A stretch of 64,000 nt of DNA from Citreimonas salinaria (GCF_900107235.1 NZ_FNPF01000002.1:248001-312000); one strand, 5' to 3'. Shown: positions 18,598 through 29,399, numbered from the stretch's first letter. The notes: generated by a model from the sequence alone, not told the origin. Translations and numbers: made by a program.

Positions 18598-20604
18598 ATG
18601 CCGCGCGCCGACCGCACAATCGCATCCACCCTTGCCCTGTCGCTGGCCCTGTCGGGTCCGCTTTCGGCGCAGCAATCCACGTTCGGCGAAGTCGGTCTGC
18701 CCGAAGGCGCGCAGTCCCGGATCGACGAATTGCTGGCTGCGTGCGAGGAAACCGGTACCATCCCCGAGAACCTGGCGGGGTCGCTCGACCTCGGAGGCCT
18801 CGCCGGCGAACTCGATTGCGACACGGTCCAGCGGCTGGCCGAGTCCGGCGCGGCCGAGGCTTCCGATGCGGAAGGCGAAGCCGAAACCGGGGCCCCGGCC
18901 GAGGAAGGCTCGGCCGGCGAGGCAGCCGAGGGTGCTGCGGCCGGCGGGGCCGACGCTGCGGGCCAAGCCACGCAGGCTCCGGCAGACCAAGCAGCCGACC
19001 AGGCCACGCAGGCTCCGGCCGATCAAGCGGCCGAACAGGCCACCGAGACTCCGGCGGACGAAGCGGCCCAAGAGGACACGCAGGCTCCGGCAGAGGGCGC
19101 GATTGAAGCAGAGGCGGCCGCCGGTGAGGCCGAGGCCGCCCCGCAGGAAGGCGGCGAGGCCGATTCGCAAACTGACGCTGAAACCCAAGCGGAGACGGGC
19201 GCTGAAGCAGAGGTGCAGACCGACGCTGAAACCGAGGCGCAGGCGGAGGCCGATGCGCAGGCGGAAGCCGAGGCCGATGCAGCGACCGACGCGGACGTGT
19301 CCGAGGACGACCTGCGGCGCGCGCTCGAGGAAGGGGCCGAGGCAACAACCGACGAGACCGTCGAAGAAGAGACGGATGCCGCGACCGGCGCCGAAGCCGG
19401 GACCGGTGCCGAAGCGCAAGGCGAGGCCGAGGCAGAAGCCGAAGCCGACACCGCGACGGACGAGGACGCGCCCGAAACCACGGAAGGCCCCGCCGACGTG
19501 GCACCGGTCGATGCGCAGGAACAGGCCGACGCGCTGGCCGAAGACGAAGCTGCAACCGCCGCCGCCGCGGCCGCCGCGGCCGAGGACACGTCGGCCGAGG
19601 CCGAAGTTTCCGAAGAGGTCGTCGGCGAAGAGGACGTGCGCCAATCCTCCGAGGATTTCCAAACCACCTCCTCGGACGATGAACGGGCAAGCGCCCGCGC
19701 GGACGACGACGATGACGACGACAACGACAACACCCTGCGCAACGCCGCTCTGCTGGGCCTCGGCGCGGTCGCGCTGAGCGAGATCCTGCGCGGCAACGAG
19801 CGGGTGGTGTCCAACACCGGCGACCGCATCGTGATCGAGGACGAGGGCCAGCTGCGCGTGCTGCGCAACGACGACGTCCTGCTGCGCCGCCCCGGCGCCG
19901 AGGTCCAGACCTACCGGTACGACGACGGCTCGACCCGCCAGGTCATCACCTATGACGACGGCACCACCGTCGAGACCGTGCGCGCCGCGGACGGCCGCGT
20001 GCTGCGCCGCACCCGGACCCTTCCCGACGGCACCGAAGTCGTTCTCTTCGACGACACGCAGCAGTATCAGAGCGTGGACGTCGCAACCCTGCCGCAGGTC
20101 GATGACGGCCCGCGTTACAACTTCCGGGAAGTCACCGAGGACGACCTGATGGCCGCGCTCGCCGCCAACGCGCCGCAGGGGGTGAACCGCACCTTCTCGC
20201 TCAATCAGATCCGCAACATCGACGCCGTGCGCGAGCTGGCGCCGGAGATTGCCGTGGACACGATCAACTTCCCGACCGGCTCGGCGGCGATCCCTCCGTC
20301 CGAGGCGCAGGAGCTGGCCGCGCTGGGCAACGCAATGCGGCGCATCATCGAGCGCGACCCCGACGAGGTGTTCCTGATCGAGGGCCACACCGACGCGGTG
20401 GGCAGCGCCGCCTACAACCTCGCTCTGTCCGACCGGCGCGCGGAATCGGTGGCGCTGGCGCTGACCGAGTACTTCGACGTGCCGCCGTCGAACATGGTCC
20501 TTCAGGGCTACGGCGAATCCGACCTGCTGGTCGAGACGACGGGCCCCGAAGTGCGCAACCGCCGCGCCGCCGTCCGCCGCATCACGCCGCTGCTGCGCCA
20601 GTAA
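18598..20604 (+). CDS. OmpA-family protein with long acidic low-complexity domain
   Basis: 668 residues. Signal peptide about 1-24 (cleavage near LSAQ). Residues 25-80 are folded-looking with two Cys. From about 82 to 376 the chain is almost entirely A, E, D, T and Q, including an imperfect 12-residue repeat starting at residue 126. A hydrophobic stretch follows (about 378-396), then a D/R-rich beta-like section. The C-terminal OmpA domain begins near 545 and includes NFPTGSAAIPP, GHTDAVGS and LSDRRAESV, the peptidoglycan-binding signature. Probably an envelope-anchored protein with a long flexible acidic periplasmic spacer. The start ATG has an AGAGGAG ribosome-binding site. Confidence 0.88.
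   Translation: MPRADRTIASTLALSLALSGPLSAQQSTFGEVGLPEGAQSRIDELLAACEETGTIPENLAGSLDLGGLAGELDCDTVQRLAESGAAEASDAEGEAETGAPAEEGSAGEAAEGAAAGGADAAGQATQAPADQAADQATQAPADQAAEQATETPADEAAQEDTQAPAEGAIEAEAAAGEAEAAPQEGGEADSQTDAETQAETGAEAEVQTDAETEAQAEADAQAEAEADAATDADVSEDDLRRALEEGAEATTDETVEEETDAATGAEAGTGAEAQGEAEAEAEADTATDEDAPETTEGPADVAPVDAQEQADALAEDEAATAAAAAAAAEDTSAEAEVSEEVVGEEDVRQSSEDFQTTSSDDERASARADDDDDDDNDNTLRNAALLGLGAVALSEILRGNERVVSNTGDRIVIEDEGQLRVLRNDDVLLRRPGAEVQTYRYDDGSTRQVITYDDGTTVETVRAADGRVLRRTRTLPDGTEVVLFDDTQQYQSVDVATLPQVDDGPRYNFREVTEDDLMAALAANAPQGVNRTFSLNQIRNIDAVRELAPEIAVDTINFPTGSAAIPPSEAQELAALGNAMRRIIERDPDEVFLIEGHTDAVGSAAYNLALSDRRAESVALALTEYFDVPPSNMVLQGYGESDLLVETTGPEVRNRRAAVRRITPLLRQ
18973..19098 (+). 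repeat. 36-bp in-frame tandem repeat in ompA-like gene
   Basis: Units at 18973-19008, 19009-19044 and 19045-19080 plus a half unit to 19098, encoding QAPADQAADQAT, QAPADQAAEQAT, ETPADEAAQEDT and QAPAEG. The first two differ at few bases and the third is more diverged. Such repeats change copy number easily, so spacer length may vary between strains. Confidence 0.8.
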
Positions 20605-20629
20605 CCGCGCGACGCGTCGCTAAGGCCTT

Positions 20630-20659
20630 CCGCCTCGCCCTCTAGGGCGGGGCGGTTTT
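20630..20659 (+). terminator. Rho-independent terminator after ompA-like gene
   Basis: A 12-bp stem, CCGCCTCGCCCT pairing with AGGGCGGGGCGG (one G-U pair), followed by TTTT. It starts 26 bp after the stop codon. Confidence 0.85.
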
Positions 20660-20806
20660 CGTTCGGGGGGCGCCTCTCGGGTCCGTCCTGGTGGTTCCGC
20701 GGATGCGCCTCGCGTCTCCCGCGCAGGGCGGATCGATCCCCCTGCGGTGTTGACAGGTCGCGCGGGCTTCGCAATATCCGCGCGGGCACGGCACAGGAGC
20801 GACCAC

Positions 20807-21169
20807 GTGGCGCCGATCTCGTTTCTCGAAACCGCCCCGATCTTCCGCAGCTACGACGAGGCGAAGGCCCGGGATTTCTACATCGACTGGCTGGGCTTCG
20901 AGGTCAGCTTCGAGCACCGCTTCGCGCCGGAGCTGCCGCTCTACATGGGCGTGCAGCGCGCGGGCTTCGTGCTGCACCTGTCGGAGCATCACGGCGACGC
21001 CACGCCCGGCAGCACCGCCTTCGTCAGGATGACCGGGATCGAGGATTTCCACGACGAGATCCTCGCGCGGCCCAATCGAAACAATCGCCCCGGTCTCGAC
21101 CGGATGCCCTGGGGACTTCAGGTCGAGGTGACCGATCCCTTCGGCAACCGGATCCGCTTCTGCGAATAG
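20807..21169 (+). CDS. Glyoxalase/bleomycin-resistance-fold protein
   Basis: 120 residues, one vicinal-oxygen-chelate domain: FYIDWLGFEVSFEHRF, then LYMGVQRAGFVLHLSEHHGD, ending with VTDPFGNRIRFCE, the family's usual C-terminal motif. The start is the GTG at 20807 with CAGGAGC upstream. The subfamily resembles bleomycin-resistance-like proteins, but substrates vary widely and none can be assigned. It is convergent with prfC. Confidence 0.8.
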   Translation: MAPISFLETAPIFRSYDEAKARDFYIDWLGFEVSFEHRFAPELPLYMGVQRAGFVLHLSEHHGDATPGSTAFVRMTGIEDFHDEILARPNRNNRPGLDRMPWGLQVEVTDPFGNRIRFCE

Positions 21170-21173
21170 GCGC

Positions 21174-21213
21174 GGTCCCGGCCCACGCGCCTCGGGCGCG
21201 AAGGGCCGGGACC
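21174..21213. terminator. Long hairpin between convergent genes
   Basis: GGTCCCGGCCC pairs with GGGCCGGGACC, and inside it CGCGCC pairs with GGCGCG around a TCG loop. There is no T-run on either side, so it could block both converging transcripts without being a classic intrinsic terminator. Confidence 0.55.
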
Positions 21214-21233
21214 CGAGCGGCACGCCGCTTGCC

Positions 21234-22841
21234 TCAGACCAACATTTCCTTCGTCGCCGACAGCGTAACGTCGGGATAGTCGCGCTCGATCCGGTCGATG
21301 TCCCATTGCAGGCGCGTCAGGTAGACCACGTCGCCGTCGTTGTCGTGGCCGATATGCTGCTTGTTGGCGGCGATCAGCTTCTCGACCGCCGCCTTGGGGC
21401 CATGCACCCAGCGCGCGCTGGTGAACTGCGACGGCTCGAAGCGCACCGGCAGGCCGTATTCCATCTCGATCCGGCTGCCCAGAACCTCGAATTGCAGCGC
21501 GCCCACGACCCCCACGATGAAGCCGGATCCGAAGGCGGGCTTGAACACCTTGGCGGCCCCTTCCTCGGCGAATTGCATCAGCGCCTTTTCCAGGTGCTTG
21601 GCCTTCATCGGGTCGCCTGCGCGGCAATTCTGCAGCAGTTCCGGCGCGAAGCTGGGGATGCCCGTGACCTTCAGCGCCTCGCCTTCCGTCAGCGTGTCGC
21701 CGATGCGCAGCTGGCCGTGGTTCGGGATGCCGATGATGTCGCCGGCCCAGGCTTCCTCGGCCAGTTCGCGGTCCGAGGCCAGGAACAGCACCGGCGCGGA
21801 CACCGTCATGGGCTTCTTCGAGCGCACATGCGTCAGCTTCATGCCCCGGTTGAAATGCCCCGAGGCAAGCCGCACGAAGGCCACCCGGTCGCGGTGCTTG
21901 GGGTCCATGTTGGCCTGCACCTTGAACACGAAGCCGGTGACCTTGTCCTCTTCGGGCGCGATCTGGCGCGGGGTCGCGGCCTGCGGCTGCGGCTCGGGGC
22001 CATAGGTGGCTATGCCGTTCATCAGCTCCTGAACGCCGAAGCTGTTGATCGCGCTACCGAACCAGATCGGCGTCATGTGCCCTTCGAGAACCGATTGCGG
22101 GTCGAGCGCGGGCAGCAGGGCGCGCGCCATCTCGACCTCCTCGCGCAGCTGCTCGAGCAGATGGGCGGGCACGTGCTCGGCCATCTTCGGGTCGTCGAGG
22201 CCTTCCAGCCGGATCGTTTCCGCGACCTTGTTGCGGTCGGCGCGGTCCATCAGCTCCAGCCGGTCGTTGAGCATGTCGTAGCAGCCCAGGAAGTCGCGAC
22301 CCATGCCGATTGGCCAGCTTGCGGGCGTGACGTCGATGGCCAGGTTCTCTTGGATCTCGTCGATGATCTCGAACGTGTCGCGGGCCTCGCGGTCCATCTT
22401 GTTGCAGAAGGTCAGGATCGGCAGGTCGCGCAGGCGGCAGACCTCGAACAGCTTGCGGGTCTGGGATTCGACGCCCTTGGCGCCGTCGATCACCATGATC
22501 GCCGCGTCGACCGCCGTCAGCGTGCGATACGTGTCCTCGGAGAAGTCGCTGTGCCCCGGCGTGTCCACCAGGTTGAACCGGAACTGCCGGAAATCGAACG
22601 ACATGGCCGAGGCCGAAACCGAGATCCCGCGGTCCTTCTCCATCTGCATGAAGTCCGAGCGCGTGCGCCGCGCCTCGCCCTTGGCGCGCACCTGTCCCGC
22701 CATCTGGATCGCGCCGCCATACAGCAGGAACTTTTCGGTCAGCGTCGTCTTGCCCGCATCGGGATGCGAGATGATGGCAAAGGTCCGGCGCCGGGCGATC
22801 TCGGCCGGCAGGGAAGGGCGGTTCTGGGGCGTGTCGAGCAT
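21234..22841 (-). CDS. prfC: Peptide chain release factor 3
   Basis: 535 residues, full length. The GTPase recycles RF1/RF2 after termination. G1 is HPDAGKTT (about 26-33), G3 is DTPGHSDF, G4 is NKMD. The RF3-specific region ARRTRSDFMQMEKDRGIS is present. Convergent with the glyoxalase-fold gene across a 64-bp gap holding a long hairpin. Confidence 0.96.
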   Translation of the reverse strand: MLDTPQNRPSLPAEIARRRTFAIISHPDAGKTTLTEKFLLYGGAIQMAGQVRAKGEARRTRSDFMQMEKDRGISVSASAMSFDFRQFRFNLVDTPGHSDFSEDTYRTLTAVDAAIMVIDGAKGVESQTRKLFEVCRLRDLPILTFCNKMDREARDTFEIIDEIQENLAIDVTPASWPIGMGRDFLGCYDMLNDRLELMDRADRNKVAETIRLEGLDDPKMAEHVPAHLLEQLREEVEMARALLPALDPQSVLEGHMTPIWFGSAINSFGVQELMNGIATYGPEPQPQAATPRQIAPEEDKVTGFVFKVQANMDPKHRDRVAFVRLASGHFNRGMKLTHVRSKKPMTVSAPVLFLASDRELAEEAWAGDIIGIPNHGQLRIGDTLTEGEALKVTGIPSFAPELLQNCRAGDPMKAKHLEKALMQFAEEGAAKVFKPAFGSGFIVGVVGALQFEVLGSRIEMEYGLPVRFEPSQFTSARWVHGPKAAVEKLIAANKQHIGHDNDGDVVYLTRLQWDIDRIERDYPDVTLSATKEMLV

Positions 22842-22958
22842 GGCCGCCTGATAGGCCCGCCCGGGTGGCTTGGCAAGCGGGCGCCGACGGCGGGAGCATC
22901 ACGCCCGCTGCGTCATTCCTGCCCGTTCGAGGCCATTCCGTACGGCCAGCCCGGCTCC

Positions 22959-23969
22959 TCAGCCCAGCGAGGCGCGGCGCAGCCGGTCGGCCGCGTCGGG
23001 GTCGAGCGGCCCCTCGCCCAACTCGAACCCGCCGGCCGCGCTATGGCGATGCGCAGGCAGCAGCAGGCCCGGCTCGGCGGCATCGGGCAGGGCTGCGCTG
23101 GTGCGCTCGTCCACCAGCATGGACTCGGCCGCGATCCCCTCGGCGTAGACGATCTGGTGGCGGTCGAACAGCATCCGGAAATAGTCGACGAAGCCGCCTT
23201 CGATCCGCGCCACGCTGTCGCCGTTGACCAGCTGGCGCGCGCGCACCATGACCTCGGCCCGGCCGGCGCCGATCGCGTCGCGGCGCTGGTAGACCAGCAG
23301 GCGATGGTCGGGGCTGACGATCAGGTCGCCCTCGTTGTTCAGGGTGCCGGCGCGGATGCGGATCGGCGCGAAGGGGCCCGTGGCGCGCACGGTGTGGTGG
23401 CCGATCCAGCGCAGCGGCTGGGGCCCGTCGTCGCGGGTCAGGATGGGGCTGCCGGCGCTCAGCGCCTCGACCGGGACCTGCGCGCCGCCGGCAAGCGTGA
23501 TCCGCGTGCCGCGCGTGAAGGACACGCAGGCCGCCCGTGCGTAGCGCGCCAGCGCGTCGCCGTCGGTGCCGATCAGCGCGTAGTCGCGCCCCGGCTGCAG
23601 CGGCGCCAGCGGCAGGGCGTAGACCGCGACCAGCAGGCCCTCCGGGTCGGTCTCGACCAGGACCAGGATTTCGGCGGTGGAGCCGTCGGCGGCCATCAGC
23701 GTGGCGCAGCAATCCAAGTGCAGCAGGCCGCCGGGCCGGCCCGCGGGGCTGTATTCGGCGATGACGAACGGCTTTGCGCCAAGAACCCGCAGCGCGCGCG
23801 GCGTGGCCTGGCGCGGGTCCAGCCGGTAGATGTCGCAGGGCTGCATCTCGTCTGCGGGGGCCAGCGTGTCGCCGAGGTTCGCACCGTCGACCACGAACAG
23901 CGCGGCACCCGGGAGGACCATCAGCGTCTGTGCCATCAGAGTCCGCGCAGCACCCTTCGCCCCGATCAT
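22959..23969 (-). CDS. Hint-domain (Hedgehog/intein-like) protein
   Basis: 336 residues. The C-terminal half is a Hint_2-type module: the putative autoprocessing Cys in CVSFTRGTRIT, then VPVEALSAGSPILTRDDGPQ, LRWIGHHTV and the SPDHRLLV segment. The N-terminal 150 residues hold a beta-rich domain of unknown role. Such proteins are common in Rhodobacteraceae; their function is unproven, with self-cleavage or ester formation suspected. Two in-frame ATGs (23975, 23969) follow GGGAG; spacing favours 23969. Divergent from the SDR gene. Confidence 0.85.
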   Translation of the reverse strand: MIGAKGAARTLMAQTLMVLPGAALFVVDGANLGDTLAPADEMQPCDIYRLDPRQATPRALRVLGAKPFVIAEYSPAGRPGGLLHLDCCATLMAADGSTAEILVLVETDPEGLLVAVYALPLAPLQPGRDYALIGTDGDALARYARAACVSFTRGTRITLAGGAQVPVEALSAGSPILTRDDGPQPLRWIGHHTVRATGPFAPIRIRAGTLNNEGDLIVSPDHRLLVYQRRDAIGAGRAEVMVRARQLVNGDSVARIEGGFVDYFRMLFDRHQIVYAEGIAAESMLVDERTSAALPDAAEPGLLLPAHRHSAAGGFELGEGPLDPDAADRLRRASLG

Positions 23970-24081
23970 TCCCATGCTCCCTCTGCCGCAGCGTATCGCC
24001 GTTTGCATGTCATTGGAATGTGGCTTCTTATGGCCGCACATCCGGCCATTCGCCGGCACCGGGACGCATGGGGAGAGCGGC

Positions 24082-24861
24082 ATGGATCTGGGCATTCGCG
24101 GAAAACGGGCGCTGGTCTGCGCGTCGTCGAGGGGGCTGGGCCGCGGCTGTGCCGAGGCGCTGGCCGAGGCCGGCGTCGACCTGGTGCTGAACGCCCGCGG
24201 CGAGGACGCGCTGACCGCCACCGCCGAAGCGATCCGCGACCGATACCAGGTGCAGGTCACCGCGATCGTCGCCGACATCACGACCGAGGACGGCCGCGCG
24301 CGCGTGCTGGAGCAGGCGGGCGCCATCGACATCCTCGTGACCAACGCGGGCGGCCCGCCGCCGGGCCTGTGGCAGGACTGGACGCGCGACGATTTCATCG
24401 CCGCGCTCGACGCCAACATGCTGGCGCCGATCGCGCTGATGACCGCGCTGATGCCACCGATGATGGAGCGCGGCTGGGGCCGGGTGGTCAACATCACCAG
24501 CCAGTCGGTCAAGGCGCCGATCCCGCAGCTGGGCCTGTCGAATTCCGCCCGCGCCGGGCTGACGGGCTACGTGGCGGGCACCGCGCGGCAGGTCGCGCCG
24601 CACGGGGTGATCGTGAACAACCTGCTGCCGGGCATCCATGCCACCGACCGCGCCGATCAGCTCGACCGCGGTGTGGCCGAGCGCGAGGGGATCACGCTCG
24701 ACGAGGCGCGCGCGAAGCGCCGCGAAACGCTGCCCGCGCGCCGCTACGGCGACCCGAAGGATTTCGGCGCCATGTGCGCCTTCCTGTGCTCGCAGCGCGT
24801 GGGCTTCATGGTCGGGCAGAACGTGCTGCTGGACGGCGGCGGCATCAACGCGACGCTGTAG
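24082..24861 (+). CDS. SDR-family oxidoreductase, atypical active site
   Basis: 259 residues. Rossmann NAD(P)-binding pattern SSRGLGRGCAEAL near the N-terminus, VTNAGG, and the C-terminal GQNVLLDGGG end. The usual YxxxK catalytic pair is missing: at that position the chain reads LGLSNSARAGLTG. The catalytic Ser region (NITSQSVKAP) remains. Some SDR subfamilies share the LSNxxR form. Probably a dehydrogenase or reductase with unknown substrate, or a non-catalytic relative. The ATG at 24082 follows GGGGAGAG. Confidence 0.82.
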   Translation: MDLGIRGKRALVCASSRGLGRGCAEALAEAGVDLVLNARGEDALTATAEAIRDRYQVQVTAIVADITTEDGRARVLEQAGAIDILVTNAGGPPPGLWQDWTRDDFIAALDANMLAPIALMTALMPPMMERGWGRVVNITSQSVKAPIPQLGLSNSARAGLTGYVAGTARQVAPHGVIVNNLLPGIHATDRADQLDRGVAEREGITLDEARAKRRETLPARRYGDPKDFGAMCAFLCSQRVGFMVGQNVLLDGGGINATL

Positions 24862-24965
24862 CCCGGGCCGAGACAGCCAAGGAACACCCTGTTCGACCGT
24901 GCGCGAAGGGCCCGCGATCATGCGGGTCGCGCTTCGATCGTGCGGCTAACGCCTGCGGTCCGGCT

Positions 24966-25652
24966 TCAATCCACCCGCCAGCGGTGCTGGTGCTTTTCCA
25001 GCGCGGCGATGCGCTCTTCGGTCTTCGGGTGCGACATCAGCCAGGCGGGTACGGCTCCGCTGCGCGAATTGGTCAGCGCCTCGAGCTTGCGGAACAGCGA
25101 TTTCTGCGGCTCGACGCCGATGCCCGCCTTGGTCAGCAGGGCGGCGGCGTATTCGTCCGCCTCGTATTCGTCCGAGCGTGAAAGCCGCGCGGCCAGCAGC
25201 GACATCAGCCCGTTGGCGATCCAGATGCCGATGCCCGGCAGGAACCGCGACAGCACCATCGCCAGCGCCGTGCGCAGGGCGTTCTGGCCGGAGAAATCGA
25301 TCATGCGCCGCCGCGAGTGGCCCAGGGCCACGTGGCCCAGCTCGTGCGCGATGACGCTCGCCATCTCTTCGGCCGAGACCTCGCCGTTCTGGTACTTCCG
25401 GAAGAAGCCGCGCGTGATGAAGATCCGTCCGTCGGGTGCGGCCAGCCCGTTGACCGGATCGATCTCGTAGACGTTCACGCGGATGCGCTGCAGGTCCAGC
25501 GCGGCGGCCATGCGGTCCGTCAGCTTCTTCAGCCGCGGATCGGCCAGTTCAGTCGACCGTTCGTCGAGTTCGCGCGCGGTGCGCCAGGCCGAGAAGCGGT
25601 ACATCGCGTAGCCGTACAGGATCGCCAGAAGGATCGGGGTGAACTTCAGCAT
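24966..25652 (-). CDS. M48-family zinc metalloprotease
   Basis: 228 residues. One N-terminal membrane segment (about 5-22). The zinc motif HELGH lies in VIAHELGHVALGH, and the third ligand is in DEYEADEYAA. The size and layout resemble compact HtpX/Oma1-like proteases that act in envelope quality control. It is separated from purL by 166 bp in which I see no feature. Confidence 0.88.
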   Translation of the reverse strand: MLKFTPILLAILYGYAMYRFSAWRTARELDERSTELADPRLKKLTDRMAAALDLQRIRVNVYEIDPVNGLAAPDGRIFITRGFFRKYQNGEVSAEEMASVIAHELGHVALGHSRRRMIDFSGQNALRTALAMVLSRFLPGIGIWIANGLMSLLAARLSRSDEYEADEYAAALLTKAGIGVEPQKSLFRKLEALTNSRSGAVPAWLMSHPKTEERIAALEKHQHRWRVD

Positions 25653-25818
25653 GGCCTGAATATGGGGTGCCTGCGCGCCCGCGCCAAGCGCGGCGAAGCC
25701 GCACGGTGCCGTGATGCGCCGAAATGCAACGACTCAATGTGCCCGGCGATGCGTACCGATCCGTTCGTACCGGCCCCACGCGGTCAGGCCGGCGCCCGAC
25801 CCCGTGGAGCGATGATTG

Positions 25819-27978
<2,160 letters not shown>

Positions 27979-28114
27979 GCGGGCACAATCCTCGGGTCCG
28001 TGTCGCGCGTTCTCTATGCCAAGCCCGCCGTCGAGAAAAGCCCGCCTGTCGCGCACCTTGCCGCACCGCCTCCGGGGACGCGGCCGCCCGGCGGGCCCGT
28101 GCAACCCACGGGCG

Positions 28115-28143
28115 AAAAAAAAGGCCGAGCACAAAGCTCGGCC
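28115..28143 (-). terminator. Rho-independent terminator, U8 tail
   Basis: GGCCGAGC (28143-28136 on the minus strand) pairs perfectly with GCTCGGCC around a five-base loop and is followed by eight T. It ends the candidate small RNA and any read-through from the LysR gene. Confidence 0.9.
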
Positions 28144-28195
28144 GAAGTCCAACAGGGAGGTATGAAGATGACGCGCAATTCAGCGCTTCATCGTT
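28115..28195 (-). ncRNA. Candidate small RNA with CCUCCC motif
   Basis: Read on the minus strand: a first hairpin at 28192-28167 (GATGA, mismatch, GCGC, loop, GCGC, mismatch, TCATC), a single-stranded stretch carrying CCTCCC (28160-28155), then a perfect 8-bp terminator hairpin and eight T. This is the architecture of a small regulatory RNA with an anti-Shine-Dalgarno motif, like the CcsR/cuckoo RNAs of Rhodobacter. It may be processed from the LysR-gene 3' end or have its own promoter; the 5' end is a guess. The same bases read on the plus strand give AGGGAGG plus an ATG, an ORF I doubt. This is the only feature I see in the 340-bp gap 27979-28318. Confidence 0.55.
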
Positions 28196-28318
28196 CATGT
28201 GCCGGATATGCCATCGATCCACGCACGATCAAGGCAAATCGGCCTGACAGTGTGGCATGGCCGCCATGCGTGTTGTGCATACCACACAATTCGTTCGCCC
28301 ATAACGTGCAGAATCGGA

Positions 28319-29242
28319 TCAATCCGCGCCCATCGCCTTGCGCGATTTCCGGTGGGCGATGATCTCCTCCTGCACGAAATCGCGGAAGGCGGACACGCGC
28401 TTGGACTGGCGCAGCTCCTCGGGGTAGGCGAGGAAGACGGGAACCTCGACCGACTCGACATCCGGCAGCACGCGCACCACCGAGGGGAAGTCCTCGATGA
28501 TGTAGTCGGGCAGCACGCCGATCCCGAGATTCGACAGCACCGCCTGCAGCACGCCGAAGTAGTTGTTCACCGTCAGCATCGACTGGATGTCGAAGGTCAG
28601 CAGCTGCTGCACCAGGTTCAGGCCCGCCGTCACCTGCGCCGAGCGCGGGTTCTGGCAGATCAGCCGGTGGTTCGTCAGGTCGGCGGGCATGCGCGGCTCG
28701 CCGCGCTCGGCCAGGTATTCGGGCGTCGCGTAAAGCCGCATCCGGATGCTCATCAGCCGCTTGCGGATCAGGTCGGCCTGGCTCGGCTCCTTCATGCGGA
28801 TGGCCACGTCGGCCTCGCGCATGGGCAGGTCCAGCACGCGTTCCTCGAGCATCAGGTCGATCTTCAGGTCGGGGAACTTCTCGTAGAGCTTGGCCAGGCG
28901 CGGCGCCAGCCACAGCACGCCGAAGCCGTGCGTGGTCGTCACCTTCAGCTCGCCGAAGACCTCTTCCTCGCTGTCGCGGATGCGCGCGGTGGCGGCCTCG
29001 ACGCGCTTCATCATCGCCTGCGTGGCCTCGAACAGCAGCTCGCCCTGCTCGGTCAGAATCAGTCCGCGCGCGTGGCGGTGGAACAGGGTCGTGTTGAGCA
29101 TCTCTTCCAGCGCGCGAATCTGCCGCGACACCGCCGATTGCGACAGGTGCAGCGTGTCCCCCGCATGGGTCAGGCTGCCGGCGTCGGCGACCGCGTGAAA
29201 GATTCGAAGCTTGTCCCAGTCCATATGCACAACTTTTTTCAT
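28319..29242 (-). CDS. LysR-family transcriptional regulator
   Basis: 307 residues. The N-terminal winged helix DWDKLRIFHAVADAGSLTHA and LSQSAVSRQIRALEEML is followed by a substrate-binding domain. A start at 29242 (MKKVVHMDWDK) or at the inner ATG 29224 is possible. It is divergent from the indolepyruvate oxidoreductase gene; LysR regulators usually control the divergent neighbour and themselves, and a 19-bp inverted repeat lies in the shared promoter gap. Confidence 0.9.
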   Translation of the reverse strand: MKKVVHMDWDKLRIFHAVADAGSLTHAGDTLHLSQSAVSRQIRALEEMLNTTLFHRHARGLILTEQGELLFEATQAMMKRVEAATARIRDSEEEVFGELKVTTTHGFGVLWLAPRLAKLYEKFPDLKIDLMLEERVLDLPMREADVAIRMKEPSQADLIRKRLMSIRMRLYATPEYLAERGEPRMPADLTNHRLICQNPRSAQVTAGLNLVQQLLTFDIQSMLTVNNYFGVLQAVLSNLGIGVLPDYIIEDFPSVVRVLPDVESVEVPVFLAYPEELRQSKRVSAFRDFVQEEIIAHRKSRKAMGAD

Positions 29243-29325
29243 GCTGAGCCCGCCGGTACGAAACGCGGGCGATGTGTGGCCCCGTTTACGCAACAATGCC
29301 GTGAATGCACCAGATAATTCTATGC

Positions 29326-29344
29326 AGGTCAGATATTATGACCT
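29326..29344. promoter_or_regulatory. Inverted repeat AGGTCA-N7-TGACCT in divergent promoter
   Basis: Perfect 6-bp arms separated by GATATTA, in the AT-rich gap between the LysR gene and the oxidoreductase gene. A -10-like TAAAAT lies just downstream at 29356-29361. Candidate operator for the LysR protein or another dimeric regulator. Confidence 0.45.
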
Positions 29345-29399
29345 AAATTTCATGCTAAAATCCGTACATTGGCGCCCCTCAGGGCGCAGGGAGACGCAG

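Noticed and set aside
21306-25181. 1291-codon plus ORF across prfC, Hint and SDR genes, and other very long antisense ORFs (for example 560-1711, 2179-3870, 17461-20388)
   Set aside because: They are shadows of GC-rich coding genes on the other strand or frame, with no domains and arginine/alanine-biased or histidine-rich composition.
28159-28362. Plus-strand 67-codon ORF with a perfect AGGGAGG ribosome-binding site
   Set aside because: The site is the complement of the CCUCCC in a well-formed minus-strand RNA with two hairpins and a U8 tail, the ORF runs into the LysR gene, and the peptide has no recognisable feature.
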